From Hirsutella rhossiliensis (Eukaryota; Ascomycota; Sordariomycetes; Hypocreales; Ophiocordycipitaceae): DNA of 64,000 bases. The translations under genes and the position numbers were made by a program. Location: NCBI RefSeq assembly GCF_020360975.1, contig NW_025408667.1:3348001-3412000 (forward strand), written 5' to 3'. This document shows positions 47,746 through 58,794 of the stretch, in pieces. The first letter of the stretch is position 1. Each line of letters begins with the position of its first letter. Under the pieces are notes generated by a model. The model saw nothing but the letters and a program-made list of their open reading frames with translations, was not told the origin of the DNA and ran no database searches.

Positions 47746-48189
47746 CCACCAGCCAGCAGGGCGGAGCAAAGCAGTCATTGGGAGCCTATAAGCCGAGAGT
47801 CTAGTTGTAGAGTTAGATCCGTTCCATCTATATAGAGAAATGCTCTAAACAAGGACGACGAGCACGAAGTCTATATTTATACTCTTCTCGTATAGACATT
47901 ACTTAAGCCTGTCGATTGTTACAATGGTCTTAATGGAGCATAATGACAATGAGTTGAGCGCCTGCGACCAGTACCGAAGGGCTAAGAAGAGTGTGATATG
48001 GAAGAAATCAAAGTGGAAGATATAGGTCGCGAGACGAGGTCCAGGGTTTCTCACGGGAGCTCACGTTGGGCCTGCTCGGAAGTCATGCCGAGTTACCGAC
48101 GGATTCGGCTCGCCACAGTTGCTCTCGTGAGATGATATTACAGTCTGGGCATTCAATACGTTATAGGTACTAGTTCCTTAACAGCACTT
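47746..48189. other. Intergenic, no feature recognised
   Basis: Between pogo-2 and the acyltransferase stop codon. No coding frame or repeat that I can support. Confidence 0.6.
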
Positions 48190-49712
48190 TTACCCATCGG
48201 CCTCTTCTGTGTTGCTTAGGGCGTGCTCAATAGCAATCCAATGTCGTGCATCCGTTATAGCAGTCACCCAGTAGCCTCCCAGACAGTCCTTGCCGATAAC
48301 AATCATAAAGTCAGACAAGCGGACTCTGCGAAAGCAACTCTGAATATAGGAAGGCCGTCCAGGTTTTGCAGACGAACGTGTATCTCCTGGTTGAACAACC
48401 GCCGCAGAAAAGTCGACTTCGAAAAGTCTCGCTTTCGACCAATTAGAGTAGACCATCATGTGCATCATAGGGTTTCCGAATAAAGGAATGTTCATTTTCG
48501 TTGATTGCCTCCAAAGCGCCGCGTATGACTCGACTTGGTCTCGTTGACGAGACTCCGTTATACTTTGGCGAATTCGCCAGGCTAACCAACCAATTGACTT
48601 GGCACACAAGTCTCTGGCAGGGACCAAGACACCAAAAAACCCAAATGCATTGGAGAGATATGGCCTGTCCAAGGGGAGTAAATTGCCTTGAAGTGTAGGT
48701 CGCCAGCCTAGAGCGCCGGCCAAGTGCACCAATTTGTCGGAGTCTGACAAGTGCGAGGCCCCGATTTTCGCCCACCATGCGAAAAGGATATCGCCATCGC
48801 TCAGAAATTGGTTATCGCCAAATTCATTCTTCGCAAAAACCTCTGAACTTGCGTTTTTGCGAAGTCGCTGGAGGAATGGACCGGGCACGTATATCATACG
48901 GCTCCGTTGTCCATGCATGAGCATTTGCAATAAAAGCCGGCAATAATATAGGACGACTCCAAGCCACGATAGACGTAGCTTGTCAAGTCTATGAGGTTTC
49001 CAGGGGTTTGTGCCGAGATCAACCAGTGGATCGCTTTCAATCCCAACCGGTTCGCGGATCTCATCATGCCGATCCTGAACGATCAATGACCAAGCATGAA
49101 CGAGTTCCCCAAACCCCATTGCATCGAAGAGCAAATGGGTCCAGCTGAGTGAGACGATAGTCGAATCAGTAAATGAGACTATGACGAGGCCTAACTGAGG
49201 TTCATCATTTTGCAAATAATCTTGGAGCTTCGTTGGTGCATTATGATAGGTCCACAATTGATGAGATTCACCTGGGTCGACCATTACGGTCAGCGTGGCA
49301 GTAGGACCCGGCAACGTAGAGGCTATGGGATGATGTGCTCTGGCCATTTGATGCTGAACGTGGTGAAACCTGATTGCTGGACGATCTCGAGTAAATCGAG
49401 ATGGAATATGATGCTCCAGGCCACCTGTTTTCTTCTGCATAGAATTGTCAGGAGTCCAAGTTCCCATCTCTCTCAAACAGGTTACTCGGTACTTACATTG
49501 AGCCTTAATCTCGCACCAGCTTTCCTCCAACCATCCTGCTCAATTAGCCTCTCAAGGCTGTTCCGCAGCCGTGCAACATCAAGAACCCCGTCGAAAATAA
49601 ACGTTGAATCAATAACTATAGGCTGCTTGAGGCTTGTGTCGTCAAAAACGCCAAGAGGGACAACTTCGTCCAGTGATACATTCGAGTCTGCTTCCGTGCC
49701 TTGTCCGAGCAT
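48190..49712 (-). CDS. BAHD-type acyltransferase (transferase family)
   Basis: 486 residues from ATG 49712-49710 in two exons (49712-49497 and 49434-48190). The 62-bp intron runs from GTAAGT to GCAG and joins RLRLN to KKTGGLEHH in frame. Fungal transferase-family (BAHD-like) layout: N-terminal half with the catalytic HLLFDAMG (HxxxD, His172), SDGDILFAWWAK near 284-295, and the C-terminal structural motif as VDFSAA (about 412-417) instead of the plant-type DFGWG, as is common in fungal members. Would move an acyl group from acyl-CoA to a hydroxyl, plausibly on the oxidised terpenoid. Related enzymes acetylate trichothecenes, but substrate and acyl donor cannot be told here. Confidence 0.88.
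49435..49496 (-). other. Acyltransferase intron
   Basis: 62 bp, GTAAGTACCG at the 49496 end and TATGCAG at the 49435 end. Splicing keeps frame and replaces an N-terminus that would otherwise lack the start of the domain. Confidence 0.82.
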
Positions 49713-50393
49713 TTTGCTTGAACCTTTCTTTACTGCTGTTTATACTCCGGAGGTTAGCTAAGAGTATCCTTGTCCCTAAGAATACGCGCAACGAAGGGAG
49801 GCTGATATATATTTGACACCCCTTGTGCAAAATTTTCTCACTGCTTTATGTTGTCTTGATTCGTTGCTCGGGTCGGCAGATCGGCGTCTGGTTAGTTCCC
49901 CGCAGTGGATTCTAAGCGTACGCGCTGGCACGACACCAACAGGGGTAAGCTCGGCGATCTTGCCTATTGAAGTTTGGCTCGAGTCCGCCGCTCGTCAGCG
50001 CCGCTCTAGAAAATCCACTATGCCTTGAGGAACGAAAGGTTCTTCCTTCCGCATCTTTGCCTTGAGGAACGAAGAGACGAAAGGATCCTTCTTCCGCGTC
50101 CTTCGCCACACCTCCACACCCTCCACACCTTACGCACGGACCGTATGCCGCTCCGTGCCCTCCAGCCACTCTTCACCGCCACCTGTACTGTCCCCACCAA
50201 CTTCCTGTTCCTGTTGCCCCTTCCGGTCCCACTCCCTGGCCGGCCCTGCTGCTGCCCGCTCCGGGCCCACTCCCGGGGGCCCCGGGGAGGGGCCCCTCCC
50301 CGGCCGGCGAGGGCAAAAGGTCTTGACCTTGACCTAATCGCTCCGCCAACTCTCCTTTCTCGTACCAATTGTTCACAGCCATCCCCGTGCACC
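49713..50393. other. Acyltransferase upstream region and Helitron-2 leader
   Basis: Contains a near duplication of GCCTTGAGGAACGAA (50023-50038 and 50059-50074). A GC-rich stretch near 50265-50320 includes a perfect 22-bp palindrome at 50282-50303. The boundary between the acyltransferase promoter and the transposon was not found. Confidence 0.45.
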
Positions 50394-53300
50394 ATGCCGC
50401 GAGAACATCCAGTCACAGTCTCACCCGAGGAGGTTCGCCGCACTTTGGGTGATCTTGAATCGCAGAGATCCCAGCAGCGCCGTTCCTATCAGCGACCTTC
50501 ACCGCTTATTAGGGTTCCCCACGACGAGATCCTCCGCGTCTTGCACGATATAGACCGCCAGCGCGCTAAAGAACGAAGCCGCCACCGTAAAGCTCAATTC
50601 AAATATACCGCACACACGCAGCAGCCGAACAACCCATCCCCGAGACGACCCCGAGAAGAGCAAGCGCCCTCCACTCCACCCCCAACGCAGCCAAAACACT
50701 TCCCTACAAGACACACGCAGCCGCCAGCGACTGCATCACCGAGACGACCTAGAGAGGGGCAAGCACCCCCCACTCCACCACCCACGCAGCTAAGGCGCTC
50801 CTCCAAAAGACACACGCAGCCGCCGGCCGCTCTATCACCGAAACGACACAGAGAAGAGGAGACACCTCCCACTCTACCCCCCACGCAGCTAAAGCGCTCC
50901 TTTAAAAGTCACATGCAGACGCCAGCCTCTCCATCCCCGAGTCGATCCAGAGCGGAACAATCGCTTCGCCCTTTATCGCTCACGCGGACGGGGCGCTTCC
51001 CCACGAGGCCCGGGCCTACGCGAGAAACCGTTTAACTCTAGCGAGACTCTATTAAGTCTACCTTATATCACTATAACGCCTGTTTCCGCTCTAAAGAGCA
51101 GGCATCGTTAATAAGATCCTGGTGCAACGAAGTTCCACTTGCCCTTTAGGTAGCAGCTCCTAGATCGTTCTACTAGGCGTTTACGGATAAGAGGACGTTG
51201 CCGATTTCTTACTGCGTCTTCTGCTATAGAAAGGCCCTACCTTGCGAGCTCTTAACCATGCAGTGGAGGAGTCTATTGTCACCCTCCCTGCTGCAGGCGA
51301 CCAGGACCATCTAGAAGTGTGACGCTTGCCTTCCGCCGCACGAGCGCGCGGGAGTTAACGTATGCCGCGAGTGTCGCGCTAGCTTCGACGGTAGACGGCT
51401 GCCTAAAGCCTGCTCGGTTAATAATATGGCTATTAGTTGCGAACATCGGTACCCTAGCGAGCTTGATAACCTCTCTCCCGTTAAGGAGAGACTTATTGCC
51501 TTGCATGCGCCTATTAGCTATATCACTAAGTTTATAGTCGATAATAAGACCCGTTCGGGAATTAGCTACCGTAAGCACGTAAAAGGATATATCGTCGTCT
51601 TTCCGAATAAGGTAGACGATCTTATGGCCATGGTTCTTCCCTATCCCTTACTATAGGCCATTAAGAACATCTACGTCTCTTAGAGCGGTTCGGCTAAGCC
51701 TAGCTCCGCAGACGTTAGACACCTACTTTAGGTGCGCAGATCTCGAGTAGTAGCTGCCCTAGCATAGCTATAGAGGAATAACCCGCTTTACGAGGATATC
51801 GCGATCAACTAAGTAGAGATAGACGGCTAGTAGTATACCGACGGCTCTAGTATTCCGACTCTTATTATAGACCGTATGCGAAGAGAGGAACCGTCGACCG
51901 TTAAGAAGATATAAACGGACTATATAGTCCCGGATACTAATCGAGGCTTAGAGGAAAGTAGCTTTAGAAGTATCGATAATCTCGTAAACTCGATCGATCC
52001 TCCTTTCGACGCTAAATCTTGCGATTTCGACCGTACTCTATCGACTAACTAGACTTAACCCTTCCCTAGTGACCCGGCGACTCCTGTCCCCGACTCGGCT
52101 GCCGTCGGCCTAGAAGTTGACACCGTCTGTAAGACGTCGACGTCCGGCATGTTTCCTCTCGATAGACCGGCTGCCTTCGCGGAGACCGATAAACTGTCGT
52201 TTCTGGCCGATATCGTTAACACTAATCCGGACCGATATGGCATCTCTATGCCGTGCGTTATATAGGTCTAGACTACGGGAGACCAGCCGTTCGTCCGAGT
52301 AGAGCGTGGTGCGGATTTTGCAGACAACCTATATAAAGATTTCTTCCCTCGAATATTTCCGAAGCTTTTTCCGTAGGGAAGGGGCGGCCCGAAATCGAAG
52401 GGCGACTCGAGTTATAGCTAACAAAGCGACACTCCCGACTATCGTCTAAATCACTCTCTTTAGTACTAGACTAGATACGTATTATAACGGCATAGTAGCC
52501 GATTCGCCGCCTATCCTATCTTTTATTTCTTAGTATTTAACACCCTCCTTCGCTCCTCTAACCGCCGTATTAGTATAGTCCGTGTCGCTAAAGATTCCTT
52601 CTATAGACTTAAGTAAGCCTATGCGAACTTAATAGAGGACCGGCTAAAGAGAGCCGAGGCGGAGATGCGGGAGATAAGGATAACGTCGGACCCCGATATA
52701 TCGGTCTTGCTTCGCGAGCTATCGATCTTTGGCTATATATAGCCGCTCTCGAACGAATCCCGTTTACTTATACGGAGGAATATATAAGCTCTAGATATCC
52801 GCGCCGGTATGCCTATAATCTAGATTACTATTAGTCCTAACGATATTAATAATCCGGTAAAGATAAAGCTTGCTATTTATAGGCTATACGATTATAAGTC
52901 TATAAAGGGACTTTTAGCCGATCTCCGTAAAAAGTACGATAGAATCGCCCTTAGCACTATAGATCTAGTTAGCTCGGCTATCTTCTTCTATCGGGAAGTA
53001 TCCTTATTCTTTAAAAAGTACGTTAATACGGGCTAGGAGTTGGTATTCGGGAAGATTAGCTACTACTACGCTACGGTAGAAACGAACGAGCGAGGCAGCC
53101 TCTACTTATATAGACTTCTCTAGCTAGACGGCAATATACGGTTACCGAACCTAATAGGCGATATAGCCAATCCCGCGGAAGAAGCATATCGTGCCTAGGT
53201 GATCCGATATATAGACTCCGTCTTTTATAAGTATCTAGATAAAGATGCCGGGAAAGCCGTGCGATAGGAGAGGAAGCCTATCTACCCTATAGAGGAGGTT

Positions 53301-54885
53301 ATAGCTAGCACCTCGGCTCTTACTATAGCCTTCGACGACGAATCTAACTTTATCGCGTACTATTACTAAGTATACTCCTATACGTATACCTGCCTTAAGT
53401 ATTCTCTTAAGGGGATCGTCGAATAGGGTATAGATCTATAGAGACGGATAGCCTGCCGCTTTAAAGTACCTTAGAAAATCGTCGACGAGATAGGGTTTAT
53501 AGAGGATAGCTTACTTTAGATCCGGCGCAACTATCTACTTATTAACCGGTATAATAAGTTATTAGCGGTCGGTATTCGCTATAATTACGACGTCTCGATA
53601 ATCCTAACTAAGACTAAGGGCCTAGCTACGGTATACTATATCACGAACTACGCTACTAAACTAGATACGCCGATATAGAAACGCATTGCTCTCGCCGCTA
53701 AGGTTGCCCGCTAACTTCGTAAAGCCGGTCGTCCGAGGTATCGCACGCTAGGTCCCGCCTAGCCCGACGATAGGCAGTAGGCAGTTTTAAATAAGAGCCG
53801 TTAGTTCCTAATAAGAACGGTAAATCGGATCTTCTCTGAGCGATAACTCTCGGCTATAGAGGTCTATTACTACCTCCTTAGATATAATACCGACTTTACT
53901 AACGTGCCGCATTAGTCGTTCCTAAACTTATCGGCCCTCTACTAGATAATCTTTCGGCTATAGGCATATCTCCGCTACTAGGCCGGCGAGCTCACGAACG
54001 TAGAACGGCCCCTAGAGACAATCCCTCTAAGGTAAGGAGGGCGAACCCTTTTATACCTAGACGTATACGCCTACCGCGGCCCTATTCTACGAGACTTATT
54101 CCTATATAACTATATATTAATAGTTTACTTAGTACGTCGAAATAGTTAGAGTAAAGATAAGTCTTATATTTTTCTCGATAGGTAAGACTCCGACCGTAAC
54201 GGCTAGATATAAAAGCTTCGACGGCCCGACTAGTACGCCGTCCCGATCTTCTAAGGATATATTAGCGATAACTATAAGGACGATTACCTAGTATATATTA
54301 AGCGGTACGCTCTAACCCCTTAGCATTATTTTTAGCTCCGTCTAACTGCCTATATAGAAATTCTATCCTATATTTAGCGTTATTCGTCCCTTAGGAAAAT
54401 TTTATTTCTAAGAGCTAAGGCGATATAACCAATATATAGACAAGGCATTAAGCGGGGCTTTATCCTCGCCTCCGTTCTATATCTCTAATATTTATCTTTT
54501 AAGAAAGTCTACCGAGGATACGCGCAAAGACGCGAAGCTCTAGGCTAGTCGATCGGAGGGCGACGATATAATTAACGTCGAGTACCTACTTAACGATAGC
54601 CGCTACGAAGAGGAGCCTCTAGCGATAGCTCATCGTTAGGCCTATAAAGCTCTACTCTAGATTTTGCGAAATGCCGTGCAGGATACGGACGCCACGAAAG
54701 ACTCACCCGTCCTTAGAGGTTTAATACGCGATCTATGCGAAGAGAACCCGGCTAAAGAGGAGCAACCTTTTATGCAACGTTAGGAGGATTTATACCGGAA
54801 TTATCATCGCGTGCGGCAGCCTTCCGCACAGCCAAGGCGTGGCCGCCGTGGTCCTGCCCCTGGTATAGGAAGGCGGCCGAGATAA
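50394..54885 (+). pseudogene. Helitron-2 Rep protein, RIPped, helicase half missing
   Basis: From ATG 50394 (MPREHPVTVSPEEVRRTL) the frame holds four 33-residue repeats (50613-51008), a Cys-rich segment (YCVFCYRK near 51210, CDAC and CREC near 51320-51380), a DUF6570 domain (LPKACSVNNMA, then HVKGYIVVFPNKV near 51575-51620) and the Helitron Rep core YYYATVETNERGSLY near 53065-53105, where the HxH has become YLY (53103-53111). The frame is continuous to about 54420 apart from TAG/TAA; one frame change follows and a stop is at about 54883. PIF1 helicase motifs are not found before hAT-1 begins, so the protein is cut or ends early. Sequence before about 51030 is almost RIP-free. Confidence 0.82.
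50613..51008 (+). repeat. Four tandem 99-bp coding repeats in Helitron-2
   Basis: Units at 50613-50711, 50712-50810, 50811-50909 and 50910-51008. Each encodes a 33-residue module of the pattern HTQPPA-SP-R-RE---P-PPTQLKRS. Pro/Arg/Thr-rich, probably disordered. The fourth unit is the most diverged. Confidence 0.85.
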
Positions 54886-55006
54886 TCTCGAAGGCAAACT
54901 CGATCGTCGAAGCCGCTACGAAAGTTAGCTGTAAATATTATCCTCGACTTGCTGCTGATCTCGACTTTTAGAGTTAGGAGCCTCGAGCCGACAGTGAATT
55001 TCTAGG
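54886..55006. other. Short spacer before hAT-1
   Basis: Mostly un-RIPped remnant between Helitron-2 and the hAT-1 terminus. No motif was recognised, and it does not continue the DUF229 gene found on the other side of hAT-1. Confidence 0.5.
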
Positions 55007-57745
55007 CAGTGTGGTTTTTAATCTAGACCCTTATTAATCTAATTAATTAATATCGCGGATTAAATTAAATTATATTAACTACCGGATTATTAATCCTAGT
55101 TAATCCGCGTAGCCTTCCTCTACTATCTCTTATTAGCTTCTACTAGTTACTAGCCCCGTTATCTAGCTAATAAATTAAATTAAGGGGCGGCGCCTTAAAC
55201 GGCGGATTATAGCGCTATAAGGATTAACGGACTAAACTTTATTTAATCCGAGCGCCGGCAATCCCTATTATCGGTAAATAAAGATCGATAATTACGCGCT
55301 TATCTAGAAATTATCTTATTTTAATTACCTAAAGTAGTTATACTACTAGCTAGAACCCCCCCCCCCTTATCTTTTAGGTAAATAGTAGATTTATATAGGT
55401 AATCTATTAACTTTATACTTTATATACTATTCGTTTTATAAGTTAAATATTATACTTTCTTTAATATTTATTATAGAAACTAAACTTAATTTATCTCTTA
55501 TAATACTTTCTATTAATAATTTAAATAGAACTAATATAAATACTATATCTAGAAATATAAGAGGTACTTTAGTAATTATAACTAAGGAATATTATTATCT
55601 ACTAAGACTATATAAACTTAATAGAGCTAGTAAAAACCGACTCTTTTATTATAAGTATTATATAGATAGCTATCGATATTAAGTAAGTAATACCTTTTAA
55701 GTATACCTTATAAAGATTTATAGGATTATTATAGTAAAAGTACCTTATATTCTAAATATAGTATTTAAGTAGCTTAAATAGCTTTACTTTAAGGCTATAT
55801 TAATAGGGTAGATAAAGGTAATTAATAACTATATCCTTTATAAGGTGCTTAATAAGGAAATTATTATAAAGGCACTTACTATATTAATCGTCGCGTAAAA
55901 TCTATCTTTTTATATCGTTAAATAGCTTAAGTTTTACGCCCTTTATAAAGTACTTAATTTAAAAGTAAATAGATATATTATAACCGTATACTCTAAGATT
56001 AGGAAAGCGATCTATATAATATATAAATCTTAAAAGGATCTTATATAAAAGGCGCTTTAATTATTAAGTTTAAGTATTTATCTAGTAGTTAATATATAGA
56101 CTTCTTAAAATAAGCTTCTTCTTCTTAAAATCTATACCTACTTTATTATATAAGACTAAGATAAATTATCTAGGCTTTTTATTAGTCTTTATAGGATTCC
56201 TAGCTACTTTAGATTAAAGTAATTCTATACTATACTACTAGTCCTTAAGGACTATAGTATCTTTTAAAAGGTTAGATCTATTATTAGCGATAACGTAAGC
56301 TTTAATAATATGCTTTACTATATAATAAGCGAATACCTTAAATAATAAGGCATTAATTAAGATCTAGTTATTTACTATATATATTATATTAGCTATATTA
56401 TTAACTTTACTATCTAGGCCTTTCTTTTTTATAACTCTATATAGATAGAGGAGTTAAACTTATATAAAGAGTAGGAGATTATAGCTTAGGATAGTATAGC
56501 TAGATCTATTAATAAATCCTTATAATAGTTATTCTAGAAAATAGGTCTATTTAGTAAGCTTTATAATATTATTATCTTTATTCGAGCGTTAAGCGGCTAT
56601 ACCTAAGCTTTTATTAAGCTAGTAAGGCGACTAGTTCCGCTAGATAATCGTATAAGATAGAATAGCTAGACTAATATATATAAGGTTATACTTTAGTATA
56701 AAGGAAAGATTAATAGATTCTATAAAGCTTACTAGGATAACCTTAAAGACGACTTCCTCTCTCTTTTAGACTAGTAAAAGATTTAAACGGTCTAGACGTT
56801 TTTAGCACTATTTTAAGAGGTAACTCTATATTACTAAGGATATAATATAATAATCGACTTTATACTCTTTACTATAGATATATTAATTAGGTACCTTAAA
56901 GGAGCTCTATTTAAATTTAAGGCTAATAAGGAGCTCTATTTATAGATTTAAAGTAGCTAGGAGACCCTTAATAAGTATTATAGTAAGATAAACGACTCTC
57001 CTTTTTATACTACTGGTATTATACTTAATCTAGATTTTCGTATAAAGTATATCTAAAATAACTAAAAAGCATCCTAGTAAAAGAAAGCGATTAATAATAT
57101 TAAGGAGCTTTAGCAGAGCTATTAAGATAGCAATCTTAGTACTATACTATTATATAAAGCCGAAGCTAGTCTAGAGACCTAAGAGCTAGTATCTATATTT
57201 AATAGGATCGCGCGAGGCCTAAAAGATTACTATTAGCTATAAAGCTAAGATAAGTTCGATAATTATTATAACTAAGAACTATATAGGCTTAGTAAGATAA
57301 CTACTATTAAGTAGTAGCTATAAGATTAATAATAAATATACTTTTTATAGCTTTTAATTATAGTAATTAATATCCTCTTAATTCTAGTAATAAGTAATAA
57401 AGTAAAGCGAGTTTTTTTAGGAGCGCGTTATATAATCTTATAGGATAGAGCGTAGTTATTAGTAGAAACTATTAAAATACTAGAATATATAAAAAGTTAG
57501 TATCGAAGTCCTTATATTAGACTTTAAAGATAATAGTATAAAGTAGTTAATTAAGTATCCTTTTAAATACTACGCTATAGCGCTCCTTTACCTAGTTATC
57601 CCGCTAAAATAGATTATTAAATTAGTAGCGCCTCTATAGCAGTTATAGCACTATATAGATTAATAAGATTAATAATCTTACTAGTTAATTTAATTAATCC
57701 GTTAATATCGATTGATTAGGATTGACTGGATCGAAAACCACACTG
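55007..57745 (+). mobile_element. hAT-1 transposon, RIPped
   Basis: Both ends read CAGTGTGGTTTT (55007 on, and inverted to 57745), followed by about 50 bp of matching AT-rich sequence with GGATTAA motifs. CAGTG ends are typical of hAT elements. No 8-bp target duplication is present: TTTCTAGG on the left and GTGTGGGC on the right. The inside is among the most TA-rich sequence of the window. A C10 run sits near 55357-55366. Confidence 0.8.
55630..57545 (+). pseudogene. hAT-1 transposase, RIP-inactivated
   Basis: A plus-strand frame with RIP-type stops. BED-like zinc finger start (KNRLFYYKYY near 55635, Cys now Tyr), central segments ISDNVSFNNMLYYIISEYL near 56285 and NIIIFIRALSGYTQAF near 56565, and the C-terminal dimerisation block RVFLGARYIILQDRAQL near 57400-57450 followed by ETIKILEYIKS. 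This block identifies the hAT family. Confidence 0.78.
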
Positions 57746-58794
57746 GTGTGGGCAACGATGTAGCCGGCGTCGCGAAACTGCTGCCAGACAGGGTCGACGC
57801 CGCTGCGCCGTATTGTTCCCGTGTACATACTGCGGCTGTTGTCGTCGGTGTTGAAGCCGACGGCGTGCGAGCGGAAAAACTGGTAGAGCTAACGCCGGCC
57901 AGGCTCGTGCAGCTCCTCCAACAGCTTGGATGTGCGCCGCAGCCGCCGGTGAAAGCCCCGGCGGGACACGGCGTCGAAGGAGAGTAGCAGTATGTTGGGC
58001 CGCTGCGTCTCGGTCCGTCCTTGGCTCACGCGCGCCGGCGGCAGCGTGCGGGCGACGCGCAGCAGCAGCTTCTCCTCGTGGCCGCATCTCGCAATGACCG
58101 TCTCGGTCGACCGCACGTCGAGGCGCACCCGGCCGGTATACTCGCGCCGCACCGTGCGCTGGACAATCATCCGGTTCAATACATACTCTTTCTTCTCAGA
58201 CGCGGGCCAGCTGCGCGTGTTGGGCAGCACGTCATATGAAACCGGCAGGCCCGGCGGGCATCCGTCGATGGTCAGGAGGGCGTCGTGCTGCGTGAGCCGC
58301 GCATCGAAGTCGATGGACGGCAAGGGACAGCTCTGGGAGCCTGTCTAGAAATTCTAGGCTCCCGCAGGCAGTAGGTCAATAAAAGGCCAGTTTGGCTCGG
58401 GGAACCGACACGCCGCCGCATCGGGCTGGTAGCCGCGCCCGAGGAATCCGGCTCTCCAGCGCGCTCTCTGACGGACGAGCGACACGCTGGTGAGCAGCAG
58501 TAGCGAGACGACGAAGGCGCCGGCGATGCGCCAGAAATGCCGCGTGCTCCGGTAAAGCAGGACCGTGGCGAACACCACGAGGTTCAGCGGCACGGCGAGG
58601 ACGACGAAGAGGATCATGTTGTAGTTGCCGTGCCGGGCGAAGGACTCGCCCCGGTCGGCTGCGCGCACCAGCGCCAGCTTGACCACAAGAATAACGCCGA
58701 GCACCAGCCGCCAGGCCCTCGGCAGCCGCAGCGTGTAGACGAGCGTGATGGCGGCGCTGACACGGAGCGTATCGAAGAGACCATCAGACCCCAA
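57746..58794 (-). pseudogene. Membrane sulfatase-like (DUF229) protein, interrupted by hAT-1
   Basis: Frame from ATG 58794 down to the hAT-1 end at 57745. N-terminus with three or four membrane spans (for example LVLGVILVVKLALV, MILFVVLAVPLNLVVFATVL, FVVSLLLLTSVSL), then CRFPEPNWPF and, in the second half, RPNILLLSFDAVSRRGF near 58015-57960 and VDPVWQQFRDAGYIVAH near 57800-57750. This fits the DUF229/alkaline-phosphatase-like family with the metal-binding Asp in SFDAVS. In-frame TAG at 58356-58354, 58347-58345 and 57891-57889 all fit Trp or Gln codons hit by RIP. The rest of the catalytic domain is missing from the window. A host gene by character (high GC, GC-rich third positions); substrate unknown. 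Confidence 0.75.

Noticed and set aside
48443..48946. Alternative frames inside the acyltransferase
   Set aside because: Shadows of the exon 2 frame, which carries all conserved motifs.
50025..50393. N-terminal extension of the Helitron-2 Rep frame
   Set aside because: The open frame upstream of ATG 50394 starts at a TTG and passes through low-complexity GC-rich leader; ATG 50394 opens a typical Helitron N-terminus.
57688..57745. DUF229 gene extending into the hAT-1 end (reads VFDPVNPNQSILTD)
   Set aside because: The same CAGTGTGGTTTT and following AT-rich block occurs inverted at 55007, so this stretch is transposon terminus; the open frame is probably chance, though not fully excluded.
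57712..57987. 91-codon plus-strand frame
   Set aside because: Antisense of the DUF229 gene.
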